DNA from: Pseudomonas sp. B33.4
GTDB taxonomy: Bacteria > Pseudomonadota > Gammaproteobacteria > Pseudomonadales > Pseudomonadaceae
Direction of reading: 5' to 3'
DNA: 64,000 nucleotides
Assembly: GCF_034555375.1 (NCBI RefSeq)
Contig: NZ_CP140706.1
Span: 3,215,001 to 3,279,000 of the forward strand
The translations under genes were made by a program, and so were the position numbers. The notes beneath the pieces were generated by a model, which had not been told where the DNA came from, did no database searches, and saw only the letters and a program-made list of their open reading frames with translations. Within the stretch, counting starts at the first letter, position 1; the number at the start of each line of letters is the position of its first letter. Below are positions 42,878-51,609 of the stretch, one piece after another.

Positions 42878-42899
42878 TTTTCAGGTAGTTTTGATGGGC

Positions 42900-43880
42900 T
42901 CAGGTAGCAGCGGTCACGGTTACCCAATAACGGGTTCGGTAATCAATGTGCAAGCGCAGTGATTGCGCGATCAGTGCCAGGACCTGATCGTTGTCGCCGA
43001 GCTGGAAGGTGCCGGAAACGCGGCGATCCGCAACCTCTTCGGCGCAGCGCAATACCCCTGGGCGATAGCGCGACAACTCCACGATGAAATCCTTGAGGCG
43101 CATATTGCGCGCACTGATCACGCCGTCACCCCAGCTCCACAGATCAAGACCGTTGTCGCTGAACGTTCGGGCGCCACTTGATGTGAACAGCAACTGATTG
43201 CCTGCCTGGACGCTGCGGCTCGCAGGACTTTGACTGGCGCCGGGGAACACCGTGACTGATCCTTCCTGAGCTGCGACCAGCGTGCCTTCGTCAAGCTCGC
43301 GTGCCAGAAAGCGGGAACTTTGGGCGCGCATGATCCCGTCGCGTGATTGCACCCAGAACGGTCGCGTTTGCGGCGAGTGTTGATCGGCGCCGACATTCAC
43401 GATGATTTCACCCCGTCGCAGGATGATCAGGCGTCGCTGGGCGTCGAAATCGCTGTCGACGGCGCTATCGCTATTGAGTTGGATAAGGCTGCCATCATCG
43501 AGTTGGAAACGTCGTCGCTCGCCGGTGCTGCTGCGCTGCTGCGCAAGCATGGCGGGTACGGGTGTGTAGTCCCGGCCGAGCCAGGCTGCCGTGCCAACGG
43601 TGGCCAATATGCCCAGTAGTTTCAGGCCGTCCCGCCGCCGCATTCCCTGATGGCTGCCATCAAGGGTTTGGCGCGCCAGTTGAGCGGGTACGCCGGCAAA
43701 CTCATCCCCAAGCGTTTCCACACGCTGCCACGCCAACACATGCTCTGGGCGCTGCTGCAGCCAGTGCTCAAAAGTAAGCTGTGTTTGTTCATCGGCTTGA
43801 TTGAAGCGCAGGCGCACCAGCCATTGGATCGCCTGTTCAACAATGGCCGGATCCAGCGCCTGCGGCTCAGGCCTCGACAT
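42900..43880 (-). CDS. FecR-family transmembrane anti-sigma regulator
   Basis: A 326-residue protein. The N-terminal cytoplasmic DUF4880 domain (residues 10-60, AIQWLVRLRFNQADEQTQLT) binds the sigma factor. A single transmembrane helix lies near 88-103, followed by the periplasmic FecR domain (GERRRFQLDDGSLIQLNSDS, LRRGEIIVNVGAD). It senses the STN domain of the occupied receptor and controls the FecI-like sigma factor. It overlaps the sigma gene by 14 bp and lies 111 bp before the receptor gene. Confidence 0.92.
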   Translation of the reverse strand: MSRPEPQALDPAIVEQAIQWLVRLRFNQADEQTQLTFEHWLQQRPEHVLAWQRVETLGDEFAGVPAQLARQTLDGSHQGMRRRDGLKLLGILATVGTAAWLGRDYTPVPAMLAQQRSSTGERRRFQLDDGSLIQLNSDSAVDSDFDAQRRLIILRRGEIIVNVGADQHSPQTRPFWVQSRDGIMRAQSSRFLARELDEGTLVAAQEGSVTVFPGASQSPASRSVQAGNQLLFTSSGARTFSDNGLDLWSWGDGVISARNMRLKDFIVELSRYRPGVLRCAEEVADRRVSGTFQLGDNDQVLALIAQSLRLHIDYRTRYWVTVTAAT

Positions 43881-44382
43881 AACGCAAGCGATAGCAGTGT
43901 TGCAGGGCAGTGGCTAGGTCGCGCTCAATCGTCGCGCGGGAAACACCGAGCTTTTCGGCTATTTGCGCGCACGTCAGACCGTCGAGTCGGGCAAATAAAA
44001 ACGCCTGGCGAACCCTTGGTTTAAGCATGCTGAGCATGCGGTCTATGCGCTCCAGCGCATCAAGAATCAGCAGCCGGCTTTCTTCCGAGGGAACCTCGTG
44101 TTGAGGCAGCAACGTGACGCTTTCCAGGTAGGCACGTTCGAGTTCGCGACGACGATACTGATCAATCATCAGTCCGCGGGCGATACTGCTCAAATAGGCA
44201 CGTGGTTCGCGCAAGGGGCTGGACTGACGGGATTTGAGCAGACGTACGAAGGTGTCCTGCGCCAAATCTGCTGCGTTATCGCGACATCCAATGCGTCGGA
44301 TCAGCCAGCCGTGTAACCACGAGTGGTGGGTGCGATAGAGCAGCCCTAGATCTGCAGTACCTAGCGTTTCATCGCTGCGCAT
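43867..44382 (-). CDS. FecI-family ECF sigma factor
   Basis: A 171-residue iron-starvation sigma factor. Region 2 includes DNAADLAQDTFVRLLKSR and RGLMIDQYRRRE. Region 4 has FARLDGLTCAQIAEKLGVSR followed by ATIERDLATAL. The start at 44382 gives the usual family length; the frame is open about 46 codons further without family similarity. A Fur-box-like site lies 25 bp upstream. It should direct transcription of the adjacent receptor gene when the receptor is loaded. Confidence 0.92.
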   Translation of the reverse strand: MRSDETLGTADLGLLYRTHHSWLHGWLIRRIGCRDNAADLAQDTFVRLLKSRQSSPLREPRAYLSSIARGLMIDQYRRRELERAYLESVTLLPQHEVPSEESRLLILDALERIDRMLSMLKPRVRQAFLFARLDGLTCAQIAEKLGVSRATIERDLATALQHCYRLRYVEA

Positions 44383-44406
44383 CGAATCCCCGGAAAGTAC
44401 ATGATT

Positions 44407-44425
44407 GATAATTAATCTCATTCTA
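44407..44425. promoter_or_regulatory. Fur-box-like site
   Basis: GATAATTAATCTCATTCTA matches 13 of 19 bases of the classic Fur consensus (GATAATGATAATCATTATC). It sits 25 bp upstream of the FecI-like start, where Fur would block transcription under iron-replete conditions. Confidence 0.6.
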
Positions 44426-44592
44426 CTCAGGCGACAGGCCTTAGGCAAATACGAAGCGTTCAGCGTTCGCATTGGTGCGAATGGCGTCACCCTGTAGGGG
44501 CTGCGAGTAAAAGAATGCATCCAGCGTCTGGACGATTTGAACGCTAGCCAGCGGGCACTTTTTCGTTCAGACCCTGGCCAGCAGAAGGCCGC

Positions 44593-45054
44593 TCAGTGTG
44601 CCAATGACGGTTGGGTCGCGACCGAGACAGTGAAGACCACGACAAACAGCACGACGACTCCCCAGAACATCACCATGACTGTCACCATGAAGACCTTAAG
44701 GCCTTGATAAAGCCTGCGCAGCCAATGGCCTTCGGGTTTTGCTTCAGAGCGGGTTCTTAGTACGCCTTTCAAATAGAAGCCGAGGAGCGCCAATAGCGCG
44801 CCATCGATTGCCAGTGCAGGCAGACCGGCTACGGGGAAAATGCTTTCCCACCGATAGAAAGAAGACCGGCTCAGAAAGACCACATAACAAGTCAGACTGC
44901 CGTAGGGCAGTGCTCTCCACCATTTGCCGGCCAGCGCGCCGACCATCAGGCACATGATCACCATGAACGGGCTGAGCAGAATATGGAGCATCCACTCCAT
45001 TACGTTGGGCAAGTAGTCCGGGGAATGGATGCTGCGCCAGAGGTGTTCCAACAT
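44593..45054 (-). CDS. Small membrane protein of unknown function
   Basis: A 153-residue protein with about four hydrophobic helices (LHILLSPFMVIMCLMVGALA, two in the middle, and VFMVTVMVMFWGVVVLFVVV near the end) and short charged loops. The ATG at 45054 (MLEHLWRS) is preferred to a longer frame that lacks any RBS. No domain is recognised. It lies between the FecI-like gene and a LysR gene on the same strand and seems independent of both. Confidence 0.6.
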   Translation of the reverse strand: MLEHLWRSIHSPDYLPNVMEWMLHILLSPFMVIMCLMVGALAGKWWRALPYGSLTCYVVFLSRSSFYRWESIFPVAGLPALAIDGALLALLGFYLKGVLRTRSEAKPEGHWLRRLYQGLKVFMVTVMVMFWGVVVLFVVVFTVSVATQPSLAH

Positions 45055-45100
45055 TGATCGGGTTCCTACCGTCCATGAAGTAAGTGCTGCTGCGGTGCTT

Positions 45101-45116
45101 CCGTGCTGCAGCACGG
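45101..45116. other. 16-bp perfect palindrome
   Basis: CCGTGCTGCAGCACGG is a perfect palindrome 47 bp upstream of the small membrane protein gene. It may be an operator or chance in GC-rich DNA; nothing else supports a role. Confidence 0.25.
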
Positions 45117-45224
45117 TATCGGCGTGTTTTCGGGTTACATAAGGGCTGTTGTGTGAATAGGGGAAGAAGGGACGTTCAGGGAGGATCGGTTCTGCCCATA
45201 ACCATCGTTCACACAGCTCAATCG

Positions 45225-46139
45225 CTAAAGTTCCAGCCAGTCAGAATGAAGCTGCGGAAAACGCACTTGCAGCCACTCAATAAAAACTTGAACCTGGGGC
45301 GCAAGATGAGTCCGGCTCGGGTATAGCAATGACACGGGACGAGGGGCTGGCCGATAGGGTTTTAGAATTTCCACCAAACCGCGACTTTCCAAATGCTTGG
45401 CCACGGCGATCCCGGGCGCCTGAATTATTCCGAAGCCCGACACGCCACACTGAACGTACGCATTCGACTCGGTGACGGTGATGCCGGCGTCAGGCACAAA
45501 GGATCGATCCTGAGCTTTTACCGAAAAATGCCAGGGCAATATTCTGTTGCTCTGACCGGACAAGAAGTTGACGCCTCGATGGGAGGCCAGATCGTCGAGC
45601 GTCTTGGGTTCGCCATGCTCGTTCAAATACTCTGGCGCGGCACACGTCACCATCGTCGCCATTGCGACAGGGCGAGCGATCAGGCTCGAATCCGGTAGAT
45701 CGCCGATACGCAACGCACAGTCGACGCCTTCGCCTATCAAGTCGACGGCCCGATCAGTCACGCCCAGAATCATGTTGATACCTGGGTAGCAGACGGTGAA
45801 TTCTTTAAGGCTATTGATGAATTTCATCTGTGCGAAGGCGCTTGGGATATCGACGCGAAGTCGGCCTGTGAGCGTTATTCCGGATCGATCGAACATTGAG
45901 GTCGCAGCAGAAATATCCGCCAGAATTTCCTGTACCCGCTCATAGAACCTTTCGCCCTCGGCGGTGAGGGCGACCTTTCTCGTGGTGCGCTGGAACAAGC
46001 GCACGCCCAGTGACTTTTCCAACTCCTGGATATACCGAGTCACCTGAGGTCGCCCGATGTCCAGCGATTCGGCGGCTTTGGTAAAGCTGCCAAGTTCGGC
46101 AAGCCTGGCGAACAGTCGCATCGATTGAAGCAATTCCAT
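45225..46139 (-). CDS. LysR-family transcriptional regulator
   Basis: A 304-residue LTTR. The winged helix-turn-helix is at residues 3-60 (MRLFARLAELGSFTKAAESL, DIGRPQVTRYIQELEKSLG). The substrate-binding domain follows (about 90-295). It resembles the CrgA/DsdC-like group that controls divergent reductase genes. It diverges from the medium-chain reductase gene at 46314, and the 174-bp gap holds a perfect 11-bp inverted repeat, so it very likely controls that gene and itself. Confidence 0.91.
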   Translation of the reverse strand: MELLQSMRLFARLAELGSFTKAAESLDIGRPQVTRYIQELEKSLGVRLFQRTTRKVALTAEGERFYERVQEILADISAATSMFDRSGITLTGRLRVDIPSAFAQMKFINSLKEFTVCYPGINMILGVTDRAVDLIGEGVDCALRIGDLPDSSLIARPVAMATMVTCAAPEYLNEHGEPKTLDDLASHRGVNFLSGQSNRILPWHFSVKAQDRSFVPDAGITVTESNAYVQCGVSGFGIIQAPGIAVAKHLESRGLVEILKPYRPAPRPVSLLYPSRTHLAPQVQVFIEWLQVRFPQLHSDWLEL

Positions 46140-46178
46140 GACGCTTTCCTATGACACCCGAGTGAATCAAGAGGTTGA

Positions 46179-46212
46179 ACATGATTGTTATCCAAGAATA
46201 GAACAATCATGT
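46179..46212. promoter_or_regulatory. Probable LysR operator between regulator and reductase genes
   Basis: ACATGATTGTT and AACAATCATGT are perfect 11-bp arms around 12 bases. The centre is 57 bp from the LysR start and 118 bp from the reductase ATG. Length, symmetry and position fit an LTTR binding site. Confidence 0.65.
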
Positions 46213-46313
46213 CTTTTTCCACGCATTTATTGCGCACCTTCAAAAGCGAAAAATGCACCCAAGGCAGAACCGGTTCTGGTTCGAGGCCATTGATGTGTAT
46301 TTGGAGATTGGCA

Positions 46314-47324
46314 ATGAAAGCGTGGTTATTGAAAGATTTCGGACTCGAAAACCTGCAATTGGGAGAGGTAGCGACCCCGCAACCCAAGACTGGCGAGCTA
46401 CTGGTGAAAGTCGGTGCTGTCTCGCTCAACTTTCGCGACAAGGCTATCGTCGACGGCATTTACGAACCGCACATGGTGCCCAAACCGCTGATTCCCGTGA
46501 GCGATGCAGCTGGCACGGTTGTGGCGATTGGTGACAACGTCACGCGTTTTAAAGTCGGTGATCGCGTCAACTCCCATCTTTACTCACGTTGGCTGGATGG
46601 CGAGCCAGGGCCGAACGAACCCGATTACTGCTTCGGTTCACCGTTGCCCGGCGGTCTGGCCGAGTACATGATCATCCATGAAGACAGCGCCGTCGGTGCA
46701 CCCGACAACATGAGCGACGAAGAGGCGGCAACACTTCCCATTGCTGCGCTCACAGCTTGGTATTCGCTGGTGGACTTTGGACAAATCCAGCCCGGTCAAA
46801 CCGTATTGGTTCAAGGCACTGGAGGTGTATCGATATTTGCCGTGCAGATCGCTACTGCACTGGGCGCAAAGGTAATCGCAACATCAAGCAGCGACCAGAA
46901 TCTGCAAACCGTGAAGGGGCTGGGGGCTGTGGCGGGCATCAATTACAGAACCACCCCGAAGTGGGCAGACGAAGTGCTGAAACTGACCGGAGGTAAAGGC
47001 GTCGATTTACTACTTGATGTGGCCGGTGGCAGTGGCATCAACCAATCGGTCGCAGCAACCAAGGCATCGGGGCGTATTGCGCAGATCGGCTTTCTGACAG
47101 GACAAACCGTTGAACTCAATCTGATGCCACTCATTTTTCGCCAGACGACCATTCGCGGAATCGCCGTGGCGCCGCGCTCATCATTCGACCGGATGAATAG
47201 TTTCCTCAACGAGCATAAAATCCGTCCCGTGATCGATCAGGTTTATCCGTTCGAGAAAGCACGAGAAGCTTACGAACATCTCGCGAGGGGAGCATTTGGG
47301 AAGGTTGTGATCAAAGTCGCTTGA
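46314..47324 (+). CDS. Zinc-free medium-chain reductase (quinone-oxidoreductase type)
   Basis: A 336-residue MDR enzyme. The GroES-like part begins MKAWLLKDFGLENLQLGEVA and includes SLNFRDKAIVDG. The Rossmann part has VLVQGTGGVSIFAVQIATAL. The GHE zinc ligand motif is replaced by PVSDAAG, and the four-cysteine zinc loop is absent, so it should act as an NADPH-dependent enone or quinone reductase, not an alcohol dehydrogenase. The ATG at 46314 follows GGAG by 8 bases. A clear terminator follows the gene. Confidence 0.87.
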   Translation: MKAWLLKDFGLENLQLGEVATPQPKTGELLVKVGAVSLNFRDKAIVDGIYEPHMVPKPLIPVSDAAGTVVAIGDNVTRFKVGDRVNSHLYSRWLDGEPGPNEPDYCFGSPLPGGLAEYMIIHEDSAVGAPDNMSDEEAATLPIAALTAWYSLVDFGQIQPGQTVLVQGTGGVSIFAVQIATALGAKVIATSSSDQNLQTVKGLGAVAGINYRTTPKWADEVLKLTGGKGVDLLLDVAGGSGINQSVAATKASGRIAQIGFLTGQTVELNLMPLIFRQTTIRGIAVAPRSSFDRMNSFLNEHKIRPVIDQVYPFEKAREAYEHLARGAFGKVVIKVA

Positions 47325-47331
47325 TAACGTT

Positions 47332-47356
47332 AAGGCGCCAATTTTGGCGCCTTTTT
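47332..47356 (+). terminator. Intrinsic terminator of the reductase gene
   Basis: AAGGCGCCA pairs with TGGCGCCTT around a 4-base loop and is followed by TTT. It lies 7 bp past the reductase stop, before the convergent MFS gene. Confidence 0.88.
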
Positions 47357-47427
47357 CTGGCCCATCGCAGCAGATTCGCCAGCAGAGTCTGAGTTGGAGT
47401 TGACAGAGTAATGTCTTCAACCGCATT

Positions 47428-48723
47428 TCATGGACTCATGATCGCCGCCAGTTTCGGATGGTTTTTTGCGTAATACAGCTCTGACTCAGCGTCATCTTCG
47501 AGGAAGTGCCATATCTTTTTTGATCGCATGGAATATATGACGATAATCAGAAATACCCCGAGATAAAGCCACATCAAACTGGTTGCGCCGGATCTGGACA
47601 TGATGGCGCCCGTCATCATGAATGAGACCGAGCTTCCTAGTTGACTGATCACTAACGTGGATGCCATCAGTCGTACGCGTACGCCGGAGGGGATCGACAT
47701 GACCCTCTTGTCCATTCCGACCATCGTAATGCAAGCACTCGCCGCCCCGGCGAAAAACAGGCAACTACTCAACTGCCAGATTTCGTCGGTTTGTGTCGCT
47801 GCACAGAGTGCAAACGTTAATAAGGCCCAACATCCAAGATACTTGTTGCGCTGATTCTGCTTTCTGGTAATCAGCGGACTTAAAAAGAACAAACCTGCGA
47901 CGGCTCCACCCGCGATCACTGCATTGAACAAGCCCACGCTACCGTCAGCCAGACCGCGTGTGTGTATGAGCGCTGGAACCAGCATCGGTACGGTGGCGGT
48001 TACGGCCAAACCCAGTAGCAATCCTGAAAACGTCAAAAACTGTTCTGGCGGTAGAACGCATTTGAGTTTGAGCCCCAAAAACATGTCATTAACAAGATCG
48101 GTTAATGATTTTCTGGGTTGCAGGGCAGGGGCTGCGCTGACGGGTAACGCCTTGGCTACAACCACAATGAAGAATCCCACTATCGACACAAATAGCACCG
48201 AGACTTCCAGTGAGGAAACCGTAATCACAATACCCGCCAACAAAGGCCCAGCAACCCGGCCGACAGTAACAACGATGCGTCGGACGCGAAATGCAGCGTC
48301 CGTCCGATGTTTATCAACGGTTTCCGCAGGATAGATACCCAACAGAGGCTGGATCATTCCAAATGCTGATGCAGCGATCACATCGATCAGTATCAGCGCA
48401 TCAAGCGAATACCAGTTTGCGGCAAAAAAATATCGCAATACGCTGGCCATCAAGATCGCAAAACAGCCCACCTCGAGCGCCGTACTGCGGCGCATCGACT
48501 CAACACGCGGCGCCAGACACAACATCGAAATGATCGCCGCGAGTGCGAGCGCTGTTTCGTAGGCGGCCAGCTCCAGCAGGCTTCCTCGCTGCACGATAAT
48601 CAGAGGTAGCGTGGTATTCCAGCAACCGAGGTAGATCCAGAGTAACAAGTCCAGGCACAGATACTTTCGAAATGTACTCAAAGGGTGACTTCCTTGTTCC
48701 GCACCTTGTGTTTGGGATCTCAT
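47428..48723 (-). CDS. MFS transporter
   Basis: A roughly 431-residue major-facilitator protein with about 12 hydrophobic helices (YLCLDLLLWIYLGCWNTTLP, FSGLLLGLAVTATVPMLVPA). The family of exporters is not clear; the sequence is far from the standard DHA1 pumps beside it. The start is uncertain: ATGs at 48723 and 48729 both lack a good RBS, and a TTG lies at 48747. It follows the LysR gene on the same strand after 45 bp, so it may be read through from it. Confidence 0.72.
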   Translation of the reverse strand: MRSQTQGAEQGSHPLSTFRKYLCLDLLLWIYLGCWNTTLPLIIVQRGSLLELAAYETALALAAIISMLCLAPRVESMRRSTALEVGCFAILMASVLRYFFAANWYSLDALILIDVIAASAFGMIQPLLGIYPAETVDKHRTDAAFRVRRIVVTVGRVAGPLLAGIVITVSSLEVSVLFVSIVGFFIVVVAKALPVSAAPALQPRKSLTDLVNDMFLGLKLKCVLPPEQFLTFSGLLLGLAVTATVPMLVPALIHTRGLADGSVGLFNAVIAGGAVAGLFFLSPLITRKQNQRNKYLGCWALLTFALCAATQTDEIWQLSSCLFFAGAASACITMVGMDKRVMSIPSGVRVRLMASTLVISQLGSSVSFMMTGAIMSRSGATSLMWLYLGVFLIIVIYSMRSKKIWHFLEDDAESELYYAKNHPKLAAIMSP

Positions 48724-48768
48724 TCGCATGCGCCGAATTATCCGCAATGCAGCTGCGCAAATATCAGC

Positions 48769-49674
48769 TTATACCTGCGCTGACATCCGGTGATGTTCCA
48801 CCAGGAAGTCGACGAACAATCTCACCCGCGCCGGCATCGCCGCGCCTCCGACGAACACCGCATGAATCGGTTCCTGGTCCCCGGGGTTCCAGGCTTCCAG
48901 CAGCGCAATCAGGTCGCCGCGCTGCAGATCCTCGCTCACGCTGAACGCACCGATACGGGCAATGCCGGCGCCCATTCGCGCGAGTTGTGCCAGCGCTTCA
49001 CCACTGCTGCATTCGATGTTGCCGCTGACCTTCAGGGAAAACACTTTGCCATCGTGGATAAATGGCCAGTTGGGTTCGGCACGCCGGAAGTTGAAGCGCA
49101 GACAGTTGTGTTGGAGCAAGTCTTCCGGTTCCTGGGGGACGCCGTGGCGTTGCAGATATTCGGGCGATGCCACCACGACCTGGCCGGTAGTGCCGATCCT
49201 GCGTGCGGTCAGCGGACTATCGGGCAGATGGCCGAAGCGCACCGCGACGTCGGCTTGCCCGCCAAGAATGTCGACCACCTCGTCGCCGAGGGTGAGGTCG
49301 ACGACGATGTTTGGATATCGGGCGCTGAAGGCTGCGACCAAGGGAACGATGGCCAGGCGTCCATGGCCAAGGGCGGCACTGACCCGCAGTCGCCCCTTGG
49401 GTACGCCTTGGTCGGCGATGGCTTCTTCGACCTCATCCATGTCGGCGAGGATACGCCGGGCGCCGCGCAGGAAAGCTTCGCCCTCGGCGGTGAAGGTGAT
49501 CGCGCGGGTGGTGCGCAACAGCAGGCGAGTGCCAAGCCGTTGCTCGGTGCGCGCGATGATCCTGCTGACTGCCGAAGGTGTCAGGCCCAGCGCACGCGCG
49601 GCGGCCGACAGGCTGCCTTCCTGGGCCACGGTAGTGAACACGCTCATTTCACCTGACCTGCCGTTGAAATCCAC
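48769..49674 (-). CDS. LysR-family transcriptional regulator
   Basis: A 301-residue LTTR with an N-terminal helix-turn-helix (SVFTTVAQEGSLSAAARALG, LTPSAVSRIIARTEQRLG) and a substrate domain. The start is GTG at 49674, fixed by AGGAGG 5 bases upstream. It is divergent from the DHA1 exporter gene at 49769 and upstream of another MFS gene on its own strand, and probably controls one or both. Confidence 0.91.
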   Translation of the reverse strand: MDFNGRSGEMSVFTTVAQEGSLSAAARALGLTPSAVSRIIARTEQRLGTRLLLRTTRAITFTAEGEAFLRGARRILADMDEVEEAIADQGVPKGRLRVSAALGHGRLAIVPLVAAFSARYPNIVVDLTLGDEVVDILGGQADVAVRFGHLPDSPLTARRIGTTGQVVVASPEYLQRHGVPQEPEDLLQHNCLRFNFRRAEPNWPFIHDGKVFSLKVSGNIECSSGEALAQLARMGAGIARIGAFSVSEDLQRGDLIALLEAWNPGDQEPIHAVFVGGAAMPARVRLFVDFLVEHHRMSAQV

Positions 49675-49705
49675 TTTTGCCTCCTACGCAAAGGTGATTG
49701 CCAAA

Positions 49706-49744
49706 AATGCTATCTACCGCCTGAAAAGACAGGATCGTAGCATT
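49706..49744. promoter_or_regulatory. Possible operator between LysR and MFS genes
   Basis: AATGCTA and TAGCATT are perfect 7-bp arms 25 bases apart in the 94-bp divergent gap. This is a plausible LTTR site, though short. Confidence 0.35.
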
Positions 49745-49768
49745 GGCGGCATAGATGAGGAGCTTTCC

Positions 49769-50935
49769 ATGCGTATCAATCCACCACTTGTTGCACTCGC
49801 CATCGGTGCCTTCGGCATCGGCGTCACAGAGTTCGCCCCCATGGGCATGTTGCCGGGTATCGCTGCGGATCTGGGCGTTTCCATTCCCGCCGCCGGTTTG
49901 CTGGTCAGTGCTTATGCGCTGGGCGTATTGCTCGGCGCACCGCTGATGACCCTGACCACCGGCAAGATTCCCCGGCGCTCTCTGCTGATCGGGCTTATGG
50001 CGATTTTCACCGTGGGTAATCTGATGTCAGCCCTGGCCACCGATTACTACAGTCTCATGATTGCCAGGGTCGTGACCTCACTGAGCCACGGTGCTTTTTT
50101 TGGCATTGGCTCAGTCGTCGCCGCCACCCTGGTCGCTCCGGAGAAACGTGCCGGGGCGGTCGCGGCGATGTTCATGGGCCTGACGCTGGCGACCATCGGC
50201 GGTGTGCCGCTGGCCGCCTGGTTTGGCGAACTGTTCGGTTGGCGCACCGCTTTCTGGGGGATTACCGGCCTTGGCGTGGTGACCATGGCCGCGTTGTGGT
50301 TCGCCTTGCCCAACGTACGGGCGCCGCAAAGCGTCGGTGTCATGGCAGAAATTCGAGTGTTGGGGCGCGGCCCGGTGCTGGCCGCGCTGGCCCTGACCGT
50401 CGTCGGCTCGAGTGCCATGTTCACCGTTTTCACCTATATCGCACCGATCCTCAGCAGCGAGACCCATGCGTCCACTGCCTTCATCACCGCCATGTTGATG
50501 CTTTACGGTGTCGGGTTGACGCTGGGCAACATGTGGGGCGGCAAGGCCGCTGACCGCTCAATCGATCGCACTCTGATCGTCTCGCTGAGCGTACTGATTG
50601 TCGTCTTGTTGGCGTTCACCGTACTGATGCGCTGGCCGCTGCCGGCCGCTGTGGCCATTCTGATCTGGGGTATTGCCAGCTTCGCCCTGGTGCCGCCGCT
50701 GCAGATGCGCGTCATGGAAGCGGCGAAGGATGCGCCCAATCTGGCCTCGGCGGTAAACATCGGCGCCTTCAACTTCGGCAATGCGATTGGCGCAGCGCTG
50801 GGTGGTGCGGTGATCAGCAGCGGATTGGGTTATCCGGCGATCTCCCTGGCCGGCGCGGCAATGGCGGGCCTGGGACTGCTGATGGTGTTGGGGTTTGCGT
50901 GGCGCTCCAGAACTGTTGAAGCTGCAGTGGTTTAA
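49769..50935 (+). CDS. DHA1-family MFS exporter (AraJ/YdhP-like)
   Basis: A 388-residue 12-helix exporter. It begins MRINPPLVALAIGAFGIGVT followed by EFAPMGMLPGIAADLGVS and shows the motif A-like GKIPRRSLLIG between helices 2 and 3 and motif C-like GVPLAAWFGELFGWRTAF. GAGGAG stands 6 bases before the ATG at 49769. It resembles arabinose/drug exporters AraJ and YdhP. An open frame extends 269 codons upstream, but that part is the antisense of the LysR gene. Confidence 0.88.
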   Translation: MRINPPLVALAIGAFGIGVTEFAPMGMLPGIAADLGVSIPAAGLLVSAYALGVLLGAPLMTLTTGKIPRRSLLIGLMAIFTVGNLMSALATDYYSLMIARVVTSLSHGAFFGIGSVVAATLVAPEKRAGAVAAMFMGLTLATIGGVPLAAWFGELFGWRTAFWGITGLGVVTMAALWFALPNVRAPQSVGVMAEIRVLGRGPVLAALALTVVGSSAMFTVFTYIAPILSSETHASTAFITAMLMLYGVGLTLGNMWGGKAADRSIDRTLIVSLSVLIVVLLAFTVLMRWPLPAAVAILIWGIASFALVPPLQMRVMEAAKDAPNLASAVNIGAFNFGNAIGAALGGAVISSGLGYPAISLAGAAMAGLGLLMVLGFAWRSRTVEAAVV

Positions 50936-50984
50936 CTGCGTATAGTTTCAACCCCCACCGATACTGAATGTACCAACAGCTTTG

Positions 50985-51022
50985 GGCCGTTTTCTGCCTG
51001 TCGCGCAAGGCAGCAAACGGCC
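50985..51022. repeat. Hairpin-forming intergenic repeat-like element
   Basis: GGCCGTTT/AAACGGCC plus CTGCCT/AGGCAG arms with one mismatch enclose an 8-base loop (GTCGCGCA). The wording (ctttgggccg...ctgcctgtcgc) resembles a short repeat scattered between Pseudomonas genes, recalled from experience and not checked. It lies between a plus-strand MFS gene and a minus-strand hypothetical gene, so it could also terminate the first. Confidence 0.5.
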
Positions 51023-51038
51023 TGGAGTAGCCGTTCCC

Positions 51039-51524
51039 TCAAGGACGGCTTGCGGATATCACTGCCTGAGTGCCTGCCGAGTGAGTGAAATAGCGCTCTG
51101 ATTCGAACCTCTCAAGTTCACTGCCGATATCACTCAGTCGCTCCAGGCGAGCGCTTTCTCCCAGAACATGGTTCTCCTGATTTTGAAGCGGGAGAAAACC
51201 CTGATGCATCCGCACCTCAAAAATTGTCCGTGAAACACCGTTGATAGTTTCTACGAAGGACGTCGATACGGGCGAGCGCTGAACGCTGGCTTGATGTACC
51301 ACTGACTCCGTTTCCGTTGCCACTCCTCGAATTCTGAGCAATGCCCATTCGTCTTCAGGCGTGCCTGACATGACCAGTTCAACGGTGACGCCGCCATTCC
51401 CTTCGTAACCTCGTACGATGGGCTTTTGTACGCTGGAGTCGGCGTAACAATAATTGCCCGCCCACAGCCCCGTTGCTTGAGCGATGAACATCACTGGCGA
51501 AATAAGCGTTTTGAAAGACGACAT
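51039..51524 (-). CDS. Exported hypothetical protein
   Basis: A 161-residue protein with a likely signal peptide (SPVMFIAQATGLWAGNYCYA then DSS). The mature part has beta-rich segments (GGVTVELVMSGTPEDEWALL) and an acidic tail. No domain is recognised. It is isolated from operons, with a divergent LysR gene upstream. Function unknown. Confidence 0.6.
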   Translation of the reverse strand: MSSFKTLISPVMFIAQATGLWAGNYCYADSSVQKPIVRGYEGNGGVTVELVMSGTPEDEWALLRIRGVATETESVVHQASVQRSPVSTSFVETINGVSRTIFEVRMHQGFLPLQNQENHVLGESARLERLSDIGSELERFESERYFTHSAGTQAVISASRP

Positions 51525-51609
51525 GCTGCTATCTCAATGAACAAGGCAGCGCAGCATAGGTAGCCCCGAGCTGTTGACCTATAGCGCAACTTATCCATAA
51601 GCTGTGCAT

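Noticed and set aside
48962..49768. 269-codon upstream extension of the DHA1 exporter frame
   Set aside because: This part is antisense to the LysR gene. The exporter has a strong RBS at its internal ATG at 49769.
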